DNA of 37,317 nt from an uncultured Acidimicrobiaceae bacterium (lineage in GTDB: Bacteria; Actinomycetota; Acidimicrobiia; Acidimicrobiales; Bog-793). The position numbers and the translations under genes are program-made. Below, one piece after another: positions 7,422-15,669 of this stretch. The stretch covers positions 1 through 37,317 of the forward strand of contig CAIMWD010000100.1 of the NCBI GenBank assembly GCA_903845085.1, written 5' to 3'. Under the pieces are notes generated by a model. That model was not told the DNA's origin and made no database searches. It saw only the letters and a list, made by a program, of their open reading frames with translations. Position 1 is the stretch's first letter. The number at the start of each line of letters is the position of its first letter.

Positions 7422-9176
7422 TTGACTATCTCTGGTGTAGTGAGTCCGACGGTCACGCGGCGAAAGCTGCGTGACTCGCTTGCAATTTTGAACAGATTCT
7501 CCAAACCCACTGCGTGGATCTTGGTCGCAATAGTGATCTTGCTCCCCTGTCTCTGCTTCTTAGTCCTCGCCGTCTCCCCTCGGCTGTTTGATCAGGGACC
7601 ACAGTGGTTTACGCTCTCCGCCTTCCAATCGGTCGCAAATGGTGCAATGGGCGCGGGCCTCCTCAACTCCATCTGGGTTGCCTCCGCAGCCGCTGGATTC
7701 GGCCTCCTCGTTGGTTTTCCCCTTGCGTGGCTTGCACGCCGCACCGATCTCCGTGGGCATCGATGGGTCACCGGATCGATGTGGTTGGTCTTTCTGCTTC
7801 CCTCGTGGCTTCCCAGTCTCGGCTGGGAGCGTCTCGTGGAACCCGATGGAGTTATGTATCGGATGGGCCTGCATCTTCCCTTCGTGACCAGCGCGATCAT
7901 GGGTCCCTTCGGCGTGGTGCTGCTTCTGGGCCTGCGCTGCGTCCCATTTACCTTCCTCACGACAACGGCTGCGCTCTCGGGACTGGGGCAGGAGTTCGAG
8001 GACGCTGCGCGTGTCCATGGCGCCGGTCGGATGGAGGCGTTTCGCCTCGTCGCCCCAATACTCGCCCCTGCGATCTGGTCGGCGCTCGCAATCGGCTTTG
8101 CCGAGTCGGTCAGTGACTTTGGTGTCGCCTCGACGCTCGCCTACACCTCCCACTTCCCCCTTGCAACCTTCTCGCTCTACCAGGCGATCGGAAACTTCCC
8201 ACCGGAGTTTTCCGTTGCCGCCGCCGCGGCGTGGCTCCTGATCGCCTCCGTCGTTATCCCCCTTGTCCTACAGGCGAAGGCGCTTCGCGGTCGCTCCTAC
8301 GCCGTGCTCTCCGGGCGAACCCGACCGGTGACGCGGCGCTCGCTCGGCCGCAGGGGGCAGCTGTTCGGTATCAGCTTTGTCGGGCTGTTTTACTTTGTCG
8401 CGCTCGGCATCCCCGCCATCGGCGCGGTGAGTGGATCGCTGCTCGGTGATTATGGCGCCAACTTCCAGATATCCTTCGCGAACTATCGCGCGGTATTTGC
8501 CAACTCCCAGCTCTTTGCGCCGCTTGAGCGTTCGATCATCTACGCCCTCATAACGGCCACGATTACGCTCGTGGGCGGCTTTATCGCCGCGCGTATGTTG
8601 GCAAAGTCAAAGACCAAGGCAACGCGATTTCTCGATCTGCTCCTCCTCGGTGCAGTTGCGCTTCCCGGAATTGTCTTTGCCGCGGGCTACATCTTCGCCT
8701 ACAACCTGCCCATCTTCTCCAAGCTCGGTATCGATATCTATGGCACGACGACGTTGCTGTTGATCGCCTATATCGCCACCAGCCTTCCGACGAACGCACG
8801 GATCTTGGTCGGTTCGGTCGCCCAGCTCCAGGCCTCGTTGCACGATGCGGCGAGGGCGCACGGCGCGGGAGCGTTGCGCTCGTGGTTTCAGGGTGTACTT
8901 CCGACGATCTCACGTCCACTGCTGATGGCCTGGCTGTTGACCTTCTGTGGGATCTTCCTCGAGCTTCCAATCTCGCAGCTGCTCTACGCGCCGGGTTCGC
9001 CACCGGTAGCGATCACCGTGCAGAGCAATCTTGGCAACTATCACTTCGGCGTCGGTATGGCCCAGGCCGTCGTCGCCGTTGTGATCGCCTTCTGCGTGGT
9101 GGGTCTCGTCTTTGGCGTCTATCGCCTTCTTGCACCCGCGGGATGGCGTCGTATCGGAGGAGCAACGCATGGGTGA
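7422..9176 (+). CDS. ABC transporter permease, fused double domain (FbpB type)
   Basis: A 584-residue membrane permease with two BPD_transp_1 domains in tandem (about 70-290 and 350-570), the arrangement of FbpB/SfuB iron and related permeases. Each half has the EAA loop that contacts the ATPase: EFEDAARVHGAGRMEAFRLVAPIL in the first (given here as a long loop near residues 190-213) and SLHDAARAHGAGALRSWFQG in the second (around 470-490). About 12 hydrophobic segments are visible. The start is TTG, supported by a GGAG about 10 bases upstream. The stop overlaps the ATPase start by 8 bp (ATGGGTGA), so translation is coupled. It carries the substrate delivered by the upstream binding protein across the membrane. 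Confidence 0.88.
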   Translation: MTISGVVSPTVTRRKLRDSLAILNRFSKPTAWILVAIVILLPCLCFLVLAVSPRLFDQGPQWFTLSAFQSVANGAMGAGLLNSIWVASAAAGFGLLVGFPLAWLARRTDLRGHRWVTGSMWLVFLLPSWLPSLGWERLVEPDGVMYRMGLHLPFVTSAIMGPFGVVLLLGLRCVPFTFLTTTAALSGLGQEFEDAARVHGAGRMEAFRLVAPILAPAIWSALAIGFAESVSDFGVASTLAYTSHFPLATFSLYQAIGNFPPEFSVAAAAAWLLIASVVIPLVLQAKALRGRSYAVLSGRTRPVTRRSLGRRGQLFGISFVGLFYFVALGIPAIGAVSGSLLGDYGANFQISFANYRAVFANSQLFAPLERSIIYALITATITLVGGFIAARMLAKSKTKATRFLDLLLLGAVALPGIVFAAGYIFAYNLPIFSKLGIDIYGTTTLLLIAYIATSLPTNARILVGSVAQLQASLHDAARAHGAGALRSWFQGVLPTISRPLLMAWLLTFCGIFLELPISQLLYAPGSPPVAITVQSNLGNYHFGVGMAQAVVAVVIAFCVVGLVFGVYRLLAPAGWRRIGGATHG

Positions 9177-10350
9177 GCGCGTCGTACTTGAGCGGCTAAC
9201 AAAGATCTATGCCGGTGGGAGCCGTGCGCTCGACGAGGTCTCGATCGTGATCGAGCCGGGTACCTTCCTCGTGCTGCTCGGACCCTCGGGATCGGGAAAG
9301 ACCACGCTGTTACGTAGCGTTGCCGGGATCGAACGCGCTACCTCTGGCACTATCACGATCGGCGAGTTGATGGTCGCGGGTGACCATCTCCACCTTCCTC
9401 CCGAGCGCCGTGATCTCTCGATGGTCTTTCAGGACTATGCGCTCTGGCCACACCTCGTGGCGCGCGACAACGTTGCCTTCGCACTTCGCCGTCGCAACAT
9501 CCGTGGAGAGCGAGCTCGTGAACTTGCCTCATCGATGCTGGAGCGCGTCGGACTTGGACACCTCGGTGAGCGCTACCCCAACGAACTCTCCGGTGGTGAA
9601 CAGCAGCGCGTTGCGCTCGCGCGTGCGCTGGTCGCAGATACCGGTCTGGTGCTCTGTGATGAGCCACTTTCGAACCTCGATGCAGATCTGCGAGAGCGGA
9701 TGCGACTCGAGATCGCCTCCTTAGTCCGCGAGGCGGGGGCAACTGCGATCTACATCACCCACGATCAGGCGGAGGCCTTCGCACTTGCGGACGTTGTCGG
9801 TGTCTTAGAGCATGGACAGCTGGTCCAGATCGCTCCCCCGGAGCAGATCTACTCCTCGCCGGTCTCACCCTTTGTGGCTCGCTTTACCGGCCTCGCGGGT
9901 GAACTCGCCGTTGCAGTGGTGAGCGACCATAGCGATGGAGTCGCGACGGTCGCTCCTGAGGGTCTTCCATCGGCGACGCGCCTCATCTGCCAGAGGCGGA
10001 GAGGGAGCGCGGGGCTACGGCGGGGAACGTTGATGATCCGCGCCGCCGCACTGCATCTTGTCGGCGCCGAGGATCCCATGGGCCAGCTCCAGGGTCAGAT
10101 AAGTGACGTCGCCTTTCGCGGGCGTGGGTATGAGCATGCGGTGACGCTGGTTAATGGAGTACAGCTCTCGGGCATCTTCTCTGCGACGCGCGGCCGCCGC
10201 GGGGATCGCGTGGGCCTTCGAGTAGATCCAAATGGTGCACATCTCTTTGGCGACGCGGCGAACAGTGCGAACGACGAGGAGATCCCCTTCGATCTCTCGA
10301 CGGGCGACGCGATCGAGATCGATATCTCAAAGGAGTTCACCACACTGTGA
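9169..10350 (+). CDS. ABC transporter ATP-binding protein (FbpC/PotA-like)
   Basis: A 393-residue ATPase that powers the adjacent permease. It has Walker A GPSGSGKTT (about 39-47), a Q-loop (MVFQDYALWPHL), the signature LSGGEQQR, Walker B VLCDEPLSNLD and the H-loop ITHDQAEA. The C-terminal third is a TOBE-type regulatory domain, as in FbpC, PotA and CysA. The ATG overlaps the permease stop and is preceded by a clear GGAGG; a further in-frame ATG upstream lies inside the permease gene and has no such site. Its position in the operon fixes its role. The next operon gene starts 103 bp later, with a short coupled micro-ORF in between. Confidence 0.93.
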   Translation: MGERVVLERLTKIYAGGSRALDEVSIVIEPGTFLVLLGPSGSGKTTLLRSVAGIERATSGTITIGELMVAGDHLHLPPERRDLSMVFQDYALWPHLVARDNVAFALRRRNIRGERARELASSMLERVGLGHLGERYPNELSGGEQQRVALARALVADTGLVLCDEPLSNLDADLRERMRLEIASLVREAGATAIYITHDQAEAFALADVVGVLEHGQLVQIAPPEQIYSSPVSPFVARFTGLAGELAVAVVSDHSDGVATVAPEGLPSATRLICQRRRGSAGLRRGTLMIRAAALHLVGAEDPMGQLQGQISDVAFRGRGYEHAVTLVNGVQLSGIFSATRGRRGDRVGLRVDPNGAHLFGDAANSANDEEIPFDLSTGDAIEIDISKEFTTL

Positions 10351-10409
10351 AAACCCATCGGTCACCGCAGATGCGGTTACAACTGTTGTCACGAGAGAGA
10401 GGAAGGCAT

Positions 10410-10457
10410 ATGCAAAGAGAGAACCACCGCAGGCGGATGGGGGAGGAACGAGCGTGA
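10410..10457 (+). CDS. 15-codon micro-ORF coupled to the COG4280-like gene
   Basis: ATG at 10410 is preceded by a strong ribosome binding site (GAGAGGAAGG, 4-5 nt spacing) and encodes MQRENHRRRMGEERA, five of 15 residues Arg. Its TGA stop overlaps the GTG start of the next gene (GTGA). It looks like a leader peptide that controls downstream translation by coupling or ribosome pausing, rather than a functional protein. It could also be fortuitous. Confidence 0.35.
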   Translation: MQRENHRRRMGEERA

Positions 10458-11233
10458 CGACCTCAGCTGTAGTTCTGGTACTCGCGGTATTTGGTGCCTC
10501 GGCGGTGGAGATGGTGGAGGCCCTGACGATCGTTGTCGCCTCCGGCACCTCGCGTGGCTGGCGTAGTGCACTCGAGGGTGCGGGAGTCGCCGTCGTTGTG
10601 CTCGCCGCAATTGTCGGCGCAGTCGGTGTCCCGCTTGTTCATCTGGTGCCGATCAACGCGCTCCGTGTTGTGGTCGGATCAATCCTTCTGGTGCTCGGTC
10701 TCAACTGGCTACGCAAGGCAATCCTCCGCTCGAGTGGACACATTGCGATCCACGATGAGGACCTCATCTACAAGAAGACGGTTGCCTCGCTCAGCGCCGG
10801 AGTCGACCCTGGGGCACGTCGCCGCGAACAGCGCGATGCCGTCGGCTTTGCCGTCGCCTTCAAGGGGGTCTTCCTCGAGGGAACAGAGGTCGTGCTGATC
10901 GTCTTGAGTCTCGGTTCGAGCGACCACCGAATGCTGCTCGCCTCACTCAGCGCCGGTGTAGCCATCGTGTTGGTCACGATCGTGGGCATCATTGTGTCGC
11001 GTCAGCTCTCTGAGGTACCCGAGAATGCGATGAAGATGACCGTCGGCATCATGCTGTCGAGCTTTGGCATCTTCTGGGCCGGCGAGGGTGCGAAGGTGAG
11101 CTGGCCCGGTTCGGACCTGTTCATCCTCGCCCTCATCGGCATCTTCGGGGCGGTCGCTGCGGCAGGCATCGCGCTGATGCGGACACGCTTCCCAGCGCCA
11201 CAGCCCACTCTCGTCGCGGCGGAGGTGTCATGA
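10454..11233 (+). CDS. COG4280-like multi-spanning membrane protein, possible metal transport partner
   Basis: A 259-residue membrane protein with six or seven hydrophobic segments. It resembles uncharacterised COG4280 proteins. The two halves each carry an ExxE motif in a helix: VEMVEALTIV (Glu19, Glu22) and LEGTEVVLIV (Glu142, Glu145). This is an internal pseudo-repeat, reminiscent of the glutamate motifs in Ftr1 iron permeases and GDT1-type cation transporters. A charged cytosolic linker (about 90-130) joins the halves. The GTG start has GGGAGG eight bases upstream and is overlapped by a micro-ORF. Its stop overlaps the next gene (ATGA). The operon position after the iron ABC genes suggests a role in metal uptake; that role is inference. 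Confidence 0.72.
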   Translation: MTTSAVVLVLAVFGASAVEMVEALTIVVASGTSRGWRSALEGAGVAVVVLAAIVGAVGVPLVHLVPINALRVVVGSILLVLGLNWLRKAILRSSGHIAIHDEDLIYKKTVASLSAGVDPGARRREQRDAVGFAVAFKGVFLEGTEVVLIVLSLGSSDHRMLLASLSAGVAIVLVTIVGIIVSRQLSEVPENAMKMTVGIMLSSFGIFWAGEGAKVSWPGSDLFILALIGIFGAVAAAGIALMRTRFPAPQPTLVAAEVS

Positions 11234-11442
11234 ACCTCATTGTGCGATGGACCAAGGCCTTTGGCCTCTTTTGGTGGGACTTCCTTGTTGGCGATACCCC
11301 AGAGCTCTTTGTCGGGATGTTGGTCGTCGTCGGCATCGCCTTCGTCACCCATAACCACCGTGCACTCGCGGTCACGTTGGTTCCTCTCTCTGCGATCTGC
11401 GTGCTCTTGGCGAGCACCGTGCGCGGTCGCAAACGTAGTTAG
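11230..11442 (+). CDS. Small membrane protein next to the COG4280-like gene
   Basis: A 70-residue protein with an N-terminal amphipathic, Trp/Phe-rich part (WTKAFGLFWWDFLVGDTPELF) and two hydrophobic segments (about 25-42 and 46-62), ending in a basic RGRKRS tail. The ATG overlaps the preceding stop (ATGA) and has a GGAGG ribosome binding site, so it is translated together with the COG4280-like protein and may be a subunit or accessory of it. A hairpin follows six bases after the stop. I know of no assigned function; similar small FWxDFxVGD proteins accompany COG4280 genes as far as I recall. Confidence 0.65.
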   Translation: MNLIVRWTKAFGLFWWDFLVGDTPELFVGMLVVVGIAFVTHNHRALAVTLVPLSAICVLLASTVRGRKRS

Positions 11443-11447
11443 GCCAG

Positions 11448-11482
11448 CACGGGGGAGTGCATCTCTGGCGCGCTCCCCCGTG
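11448..11482 (+). terminator. Hairpin ending the iron ABC/COG4280 operon
   Basis: Perfect 10-bp arms CACGGGGGAG / CTCCCCCGTG with a 15-nt loop start 6 bp after the stop of the small membrane protein gene. No T tract follows, so termination may be incomplete. Confidence 0.6.
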
Positions 11483-11595
11483 ACGGCACCGGTTGTACGG
11501 CCTAACCTTCGAGTATTCCCTCCTCTGAGACCAATCCTGCACGCTCGCGTACCGGTTACGGCGAGCTCTTTCACCTTCCCGGCTTCAACGGGCTG

Positions 11596-12843
11596 ATGCT
11601 GACCTCGCTCTTTGGTCGGATGTCTGCGCAGATGTTCTCGGTGCTCATCGTGCTCTTCGTCTTGGGAACGGGGCACTCCTCCGCGCTCTCTGGTCTCGTG
11701 CTGTTGGTTGGTCAGATCCCTGGGATTCTGGTGAGTCCAATCGCCGGGGCCCTCTTGGAGCGCAGCGGAAAGGTGATGCTGATGCGCTTTGATTTTCTTA
11801 TCGCGGCGATCTCGATGGGACTGATCAGCGCGCTCTCTATCGCTCACCTTCTCTCAACTCCCGCGCTCCTTGGCATTGTGGCGGTGGGTTCGCTGACTCA
11901 GCCACTGAGTCGTGTCGGAGGGCGTTCGCTCTTTCCCATCCTCGTTCCCCGCGAGCTGTGGGACCGATCGAACGCGCTTGACAGCGGGACCTTCGTCATC
12001 TCGAGCGTGCTGGGACCGGGCATCGCGGGGATCGCGGTCTCGTTGGTCGGCCCCCGTTGGTCACTCGTCGTTCCAGCGATACTCTCCCTGCTCGCGGCGA
12101 TCGCGCTGATCTGGGTACACGTTGCGCCGAATGGAGCGACCTACGAAAGGGGAGTCCTCGCTGATGCGTGGGCGGGGATTCAGTACGTCATGCATAACCG
12201 CGTTCTTGCGATGTTGGCAGGGACGATGACGATCTATAACACTGCAGCTGGATCGCTCGCGGTTGCGATACCTATCCTTGTACTTCATCGCCTCCATGGA
12301 GGTTCGCGGAGCGTCGGACTCTTCTTTGCCGTGATGGGACTCTCGGGATTTGTCGCCGGGATGGTGATGGGGCGCGTCGGAACGGAGCGCCGCGAGCGCA
12401 TCGTGCTCGCTCTGGGCTGTGCGATGAGCTCCGCCGGCTTTGTGATTCTGGCGCTCAGCCACGTCGCAGTCGTGAGTGCGATCGGTATCGCGATCTGTGG
12501 CATCGCAAATGGTCCACTTGTCGTCGCGATGTTTTCCCTCCGCCAGCGCGCCACCGATCCCGCCTGGTTTGGACGAGCCTTTGCCGTCTCGATGAACGTC
12601 AATTTTGCGGGGTATCCCATCGGCGCAGCGATCGCTGGCGCGCTGCTCACGCACTCGATCAGTGTGGCCTTCTTTGTTGCCGCCGGCTTTGCGCTACTGG
12701 GCGGGATCTGGCCAGCGGTCCTGCCGGCACACCTCTATGAGCCAGTAGAGACCGAGGTGGTCCGTCCACTCGCGGTCGAATCCGAGCCGGCGAACTGGCG
12801 ACGGTCTTCGGGGAACCGTTCCCCGAGTGAATCCGGTAGCTAG
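11596..12843 (+). CDS. MFS transporter (start uncertain)
   Basis: A 415-residue major facilitator transporter with about 12 helices. It is of the enterobactin-exporter-like MFS_3 type: GRSLFPILVPRELWDRSNALDSGTFVISSVLGPGIAG is the familiar loop and helix after TM4 (stated here as positions about 110-146). The ATG at 11596 has no ribosome binding site. The same frame is open back to 11506 and encodes GYGELFHLPGFNGLM just before it, which is the typical N-terminal lead-in of these transporters, yet no ATG, GTG or TTG exists in that stretch. Either a rare start (ATT at 11515) is used, the protein starts at 11596, or a small mutation removed the start. The substrate is unknown. Confidence 0.8.
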   Translation: MLTSLFGRMSAQMFSVLIVLFVLGTGHSSALSGLVLLVGQIPGILVSPIAGALLERSGKVMLMRFDFLIAAISMGLISALSIAHLLSTPALLGIVAVGSLTQPLSRVGGRSLFPILVPRELWDRSNALDSGTFVISSVLGPGIAGIAVSLVGPRWSLVVPAILSLLAAIALIWVHVAPNGATYERGVLADAWAGIQYVMHNRVLAMLAGTMTIYNTAAGSLAVAIPILVLHRLHGGSRSVGLFFAVMGLSGFVAGMVMGRVGTERRERIVLALGCAMSSAGFVILALSHVAVVSAIGIAICGIANGPLVVAMFSLRQRATDPAWFGRAFAVSMNVNFAGYPIGAAIAGALLTHSISVAFFVAAGFALLGGIWPAVLPAHLYEPVETEVVRPLAVESEPANWRRSSGNRSPSESGS

Positions 12844-13052
12844 CGGCGTGGCCGATCGCGACCGTCATGTGCGGGTCCTGCCCAGGTACGACCAGAGAAG
12901 CGCCAGATCATTCCCCGCTCACACCAGAGTGACCGTGTCCGTGCTCTCACACTCTCACCTTTGACCAGCGTGCCCACTGCGGCCACGATCACTGCGAGGG
13001 TCACCTCGTCGGGCGCTAGCGCCCCATGAGGCCGCTCCGCTGGCTCGATCAC
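12840..13052 (-). CDS. Acyl-CoA carboxylase epsilon-like small subunit
   Basis: A 70-residue protein whose start overlaps the stop of the carboxylase beta gene (ATGA), so it is translationally coupled to it. The pattern is that of actinobacterial AccE/PccE epsilon subunits: a short variable N-terminus, G-x-LAPDEVTLAVIVAAVGTLVKG (an EELAALVAVL-like helix, about 10-32), then a basic tail with Trp residues (SLWCERGMIWRFSGRTW). In mycobacteria and Streptomyces such subunits bind the beta hexamer and are needed for full activity. Sequence similarity in this family is always low, so position and pattern carry the call. Overlaps the MFS gene end by 4 bp on the opposite strand. Confidence 0.6.
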   Translation of the reverse strand: MIEPAERPHGALAPDEVTLAVIVAAVGTLVKGESVRARTRSLWCERGMIWRFSGRTWAGPAHDGRDRPRR

Positions 13053-14620
13053 AGCGGAATGTTGCCGTGCTTGCGGCGGGGGAGATCTTCACGCTTGGTA
13101 ATGAGCAGTTCCAAGCTTGCGGCGAGTAGCTTTCTCGTCTCCGCCGGATCGATCACATCATCGATGTATCCTCGCTCTGCCGCGACATAGGGGCTGGTGA
13201 AACGCTCTGCATACTCGGCGATCAGTTCAGCCTTTCGAGCGATTGGATCCTCAGCGGCGGCAAGTTCGCGGCGGTGCACGATCTCGACGGCGCCCTGTGG
13301 CCCCATGACGGCGAGCTCCGCGGTCGGCCATGCGAAGGAGAGGTCTGATCCAATCGACTTGGAGTCCATCACGAGATAGGCGCCACCATAGGCCTTGCGG
13401 GTGATGACCTGAATGCGCGGGACGGTGGCCTCGCAGTAGGAGTAGAGCAACTTGGCACCGTGGCGGATGATTCCGCCATACTCCTGGTCGGTGCCGGGCA
13501 TGAAGCCGGGGACATCGACGAAGGTAATCAACGGAATATTGAACGCATCGCAGGTGCGCACAAAGCGACCCGCCTTCTCCGAGGAATCGATGTCAAGCAC
13601 GCCCGCGAGAACCTGCGGTTGATTTGCGACGATGCCGACGACTCGGCCAGCGATACGGGCAAAACCACAGGTGATGTTTGCTGCGAAGAAGGGGAAGTAC
13701 TCGAGGTATTCACCATCGTCCACGACCTCGGTAATGAGACGCTTAACGTCGTAGGGCTGGTTCGAATGTTCCGGAACAAGATCACGGAGCGCCTCCGTGA
13801 GTCGATCGGCAGGGTCACCCACCGCGGCGGCGGGTGGCTCCTCCAAGTTGTTGGAGGGGAGGAACGAGAGGAGGTAGCGCACCTCGTCGAGGCAGCTCCT
13901 CTCGTCGGGGGCCACGAAGGCGGCAACACCAGATCGTGTGGCATGGGTCATTGCGCCACCGAGCTGTTCAGCGCTGACCTCCTCGCCGGTCACGGTCTTG
14001 ATGACATCGGGGCCGGTGATGAACATGTGGCTCGTCCCCTGCACCATAAAGATGAAGTCCGTCAGCGCGGGCGAGTAAACGGCACCTCCGGCGGAGGGGC
14101 CCATGATGATCGAGATCTGTGGGATCACACCCGAGGCGCGGGCGTTGCGATGGAAGATGCCGCCGAATCCAGAGAGCGCACTGACGCCCTCCTGGATGCG
14201 CGCACCGCCACCGTCGCTGATACCAATGATTGGGACTCCCATGCGGAGCGCCATCTCCTGGATTTTGTGGATTTTGGCGGCGTGAGCCTCGCCGAGCGAG
14301 CCACCAAAGACGGTGAAGTCCTGGGCGTAGATACAGACCCTTCGTCCATCGATCGTGCCAAAGCCCGTAACGACGCCATCGGTTGGCGGGCGGTTCTCGT
14401 CGAGACCAACGCCGTAGGCGTGGTGGCGAACTAGGGCATCCAGTTCGGTGAATGTGCCGTCATCGAGGAGGTAGTCGATCCGCTCGCGGGCGAGCAACTT
14501 TCCCTTCGCACGCTGTGCCTCAACTGCACGATCTGTTCCCGCCTGCTGTGCCTGTGCTCTGCGCTCATACAGCTGTGCCAGCCGTGCGGACATCTCAGAG
14601 GGGGGTAGGTTCTCGGCCAT
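13049..14620 (-). CDS. Acyl-CoA carboxylase beta subunit (carboxyltransferase; propionyl/acetyl-CoA)
   Basis: A 523-residue carboxyltransferase of the AccD5/PccB family, which moves CO2 from biotin to acetyl- or propionyl-CoA. It has both crotonase-like halves. The N-terminal half has DGVVTGFGTIDGRRV, FGGSLGEAHAAKI and an oxyanion-hole region (GDGGGARIQEG form: SDGGGARIQEG). The C-terminal half has FVDVPGFMPGTDQEYGGIIRHGAKLLY and YGGAYLVMDSK. No biotin carboxylase is nearby; that subunit must be encoded elsewhere. The start chosen is the ATG at 14620, where TAGCCT sits 7 nt upstream and no Shine-Dalgarno exists. An earlier in-frame start at 14737 would run into recR. The epsilon-like gene is coupled downstream. 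Confidence 0.94.
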   Translation of the reverse strand: MAENLPPSEMSARLAQLYERRAQAQQAGTDRAVEAQRAKGKLLARERIDYLLDDGTFTELDALVRHHAYGVGLDENRPPTDGVVTGFGTIDGRRVCIYAQDFTVFGGSLGEAHAAKIHKIQEMALRMGVPIIGISDGGGARIQEGVSALSGFGGIFHRNARASGVIPQISIIMGPSAGGAVYSPALTDFIFMVQGTSHMFITGPDVIKTVTGEEVSAEQLGGAMTHATRSGVAAFVAPDERSCLDEVRYLLSFLPSNNLEEPPAAAVGDPADRLTEALRDLVPEHSNQPYDVKRLITEVVDDGEYLEYFPFFAANITCGFARIAGRVVGIVANQPQVLAGVLDIDSSEKAGRFVRTCDAFNIPLITFVDVPGFMPGTDQEYGGIIRHGAKLLYSYCEATVPRIQVITRKAYGGAYLVMDSKSIGSDLSFAWPTAELAVMGPQGAVEIVHRRELAAAEDPIARKAELIAEYAERFTSPYVAAERGYIDDVIDPAETRKLLAASLELLITKREDLPRRKHGNIPL

Positions 14621-14627
14621 TCCAGCA

Positions 14628-14633
14628 AGGCTA
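14628..14633 (-). promoter_or_regulatory. Putative -10 box of leaderless carboxylase beta gene
   Basis: TAGCCT on the minus strand, 7 nt before the ATG at 14620. It supports that start and a promoter in the recR-carboxylase gap. Confidence 0.5.
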
Positions 14634-14696
14634 ATGGCGCGCGCGGCTCCCCTTTGGAACTTCGCGCTGTTGGCGCGACCGCAACGGATTCGCTGC

Positions 14697-15302
14697 TTAG
14701 GCCTCGACCTCGCGCCGTCCCTCGAGGGCCCGACCAAGGGTGAGCTCGTCGGCGTATTCGAGGTCGCCGCCGACGGGAAGTCCGCTGGCGATCCGAGTCA
14801 CGGAGAGACCGAGTGGTTTGAGCTGGCGCGCGAGCCACATCGCGGTATGGTCGCCCTCAAGATTCGGATTCGTACACAAGATGACCTCGGTCACCTCCTC
14901 GGCGTCGATGCGTGCGAGAAGCTCACGGAACCGCAGCTTCTCTGGTGTGACGCCCTCGATCGGATTCAATGCTCCACCGAGCACGTGATAACGGCCAGTG
15001 AACTCATGGGTGCGCTCGACCGCGACAATGTCTCGAGGGTCTTCGACGATGCAGATCTTGGTTGTATCGCGTTTGGGATCCGAACAGATGGCGCATTCGG
15101 GGTTCATCGAGATGTTGAAGCAGCGTTCGCACAGGACTGTTCGCTCCTTTACCTCGATGATCGCCGCGGCAAGGCGGAGCGCGTCCTCCTTCGCAACCTT
15201 CAAGAGATGAAAGGTGATCCTTGCTGCCGATTTTGGTCCAACGCCGGGGAGTCGGCCGAGTTCATCGACCAGATCTTGGATCGGTCCCTCATAGAGCGCC
15301 AT
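14697..15302 (-). CDS. recR: Recombination mediator RecR
   Basis: A 201-residue protein acting with RecF and RecO to load RecA at single-strand gaps. It has the helix-hairpin-helix region ([20 protein letters not shown], about 15-34), a four-cysteine zinc finger at Cys58, Cys61, Cys70 and Cys73 (CERC...CAIC) and a Toprim domain starting [12 protein letters not shown]. The length is normal. The ATG lies inside the end of ybaB (14-bp overlap) with a GGAG four bases upstream. The order dnaX-ybaB-recR is the standard bacterial cluster. Confidence 0.97.
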   Translation of the reverse strand: MALYEGPIQDLVDELGRLPGVGPKSAARITFHLLKVAKEDALRLAAAIIEVKERTVLCERCFNISMNPECAICSDPKRDTTKICIVEDPRDIVAVERTHEFTGRYHVLGGALNPIEGVTPEKLRFRELLARIDAEEVTEVILCTNPNLEGDHTAMWLARQLKPLGLSVTRIASGLPVGGDLEYADELTLGRALEGRREVEA

Positions 15303-15669
15303 GGGGCTCCTCGCCGCTCAGTCCTCCGAAGAGGCCGCCCATGGCCTCAGCGACCACGCCGCCCATCGACTGCATCCGAATTGTCTTCAGCTGATTGGTT
15401 GCATCGCGCAGCGCCACAACAAGGAGGTCCTCAAGGAGCGTCGGGTCAGCGGGATCAAGGAGTGAGGGATCGATGTGCACACGCTGGAACAGGTACTCGC
15501 CGGTTACCTCGATCGTTACTTGACCTGCCGCAGCACTGCCCGTGACGCGTCGCGCGTTGGTGTCGGACTCCGCTCGCTGAAGCTGCGATTGGAGCTGGCT
15601 CATCGCACCGAGGAGTCCGCCGAGATCATTGTTTTCGCCAAGTGACGGCGGAAGATCAGGTGTGCTCAT
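15289..15669 (-). CDS. ybaB: YbaB/EbfC family nucleoid-associated protein
   Basis: A 126-residue member of the YbaB/EbfC DNA-binding family, which forms dimers that bind and bend DNA. The core is [35 protein letters not shown] (about 22-56), followed by [29 protein letters not shown], matching the family's V-x-IDPSLL and LEDL-x-AAxNDA patterns. N- and C-terminal tails are Gly/Leu-rich. The ATG shares a base with the dnaX stop and has AGGAG eight bases upstream. It sits between dnaX and recR as in most bacteria. Confidence 0.95.
   Translation of the reverse strand: MSTPDLPPSLGENNDLGGLLGAMSQLQSQLQRAESDTNARRVTGSAAAGQVTIEVTGEYLFQRVHIDPSLLDPADPTLLEDLLVVALRDATNQLKTIRMQSMGGVVAEAMGGLFGGLSGEEPHGAL

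Noticed and set aside
10232-10453. Longer open frame upstream of the COG4280-like gene starting in the ATPase gene
   Set aside because: It overlaps the ATPase coding region in another frame and encodes Ser/Arg-rich shadow sequence; the GTG at 10454 has a clear ribosome binding site.
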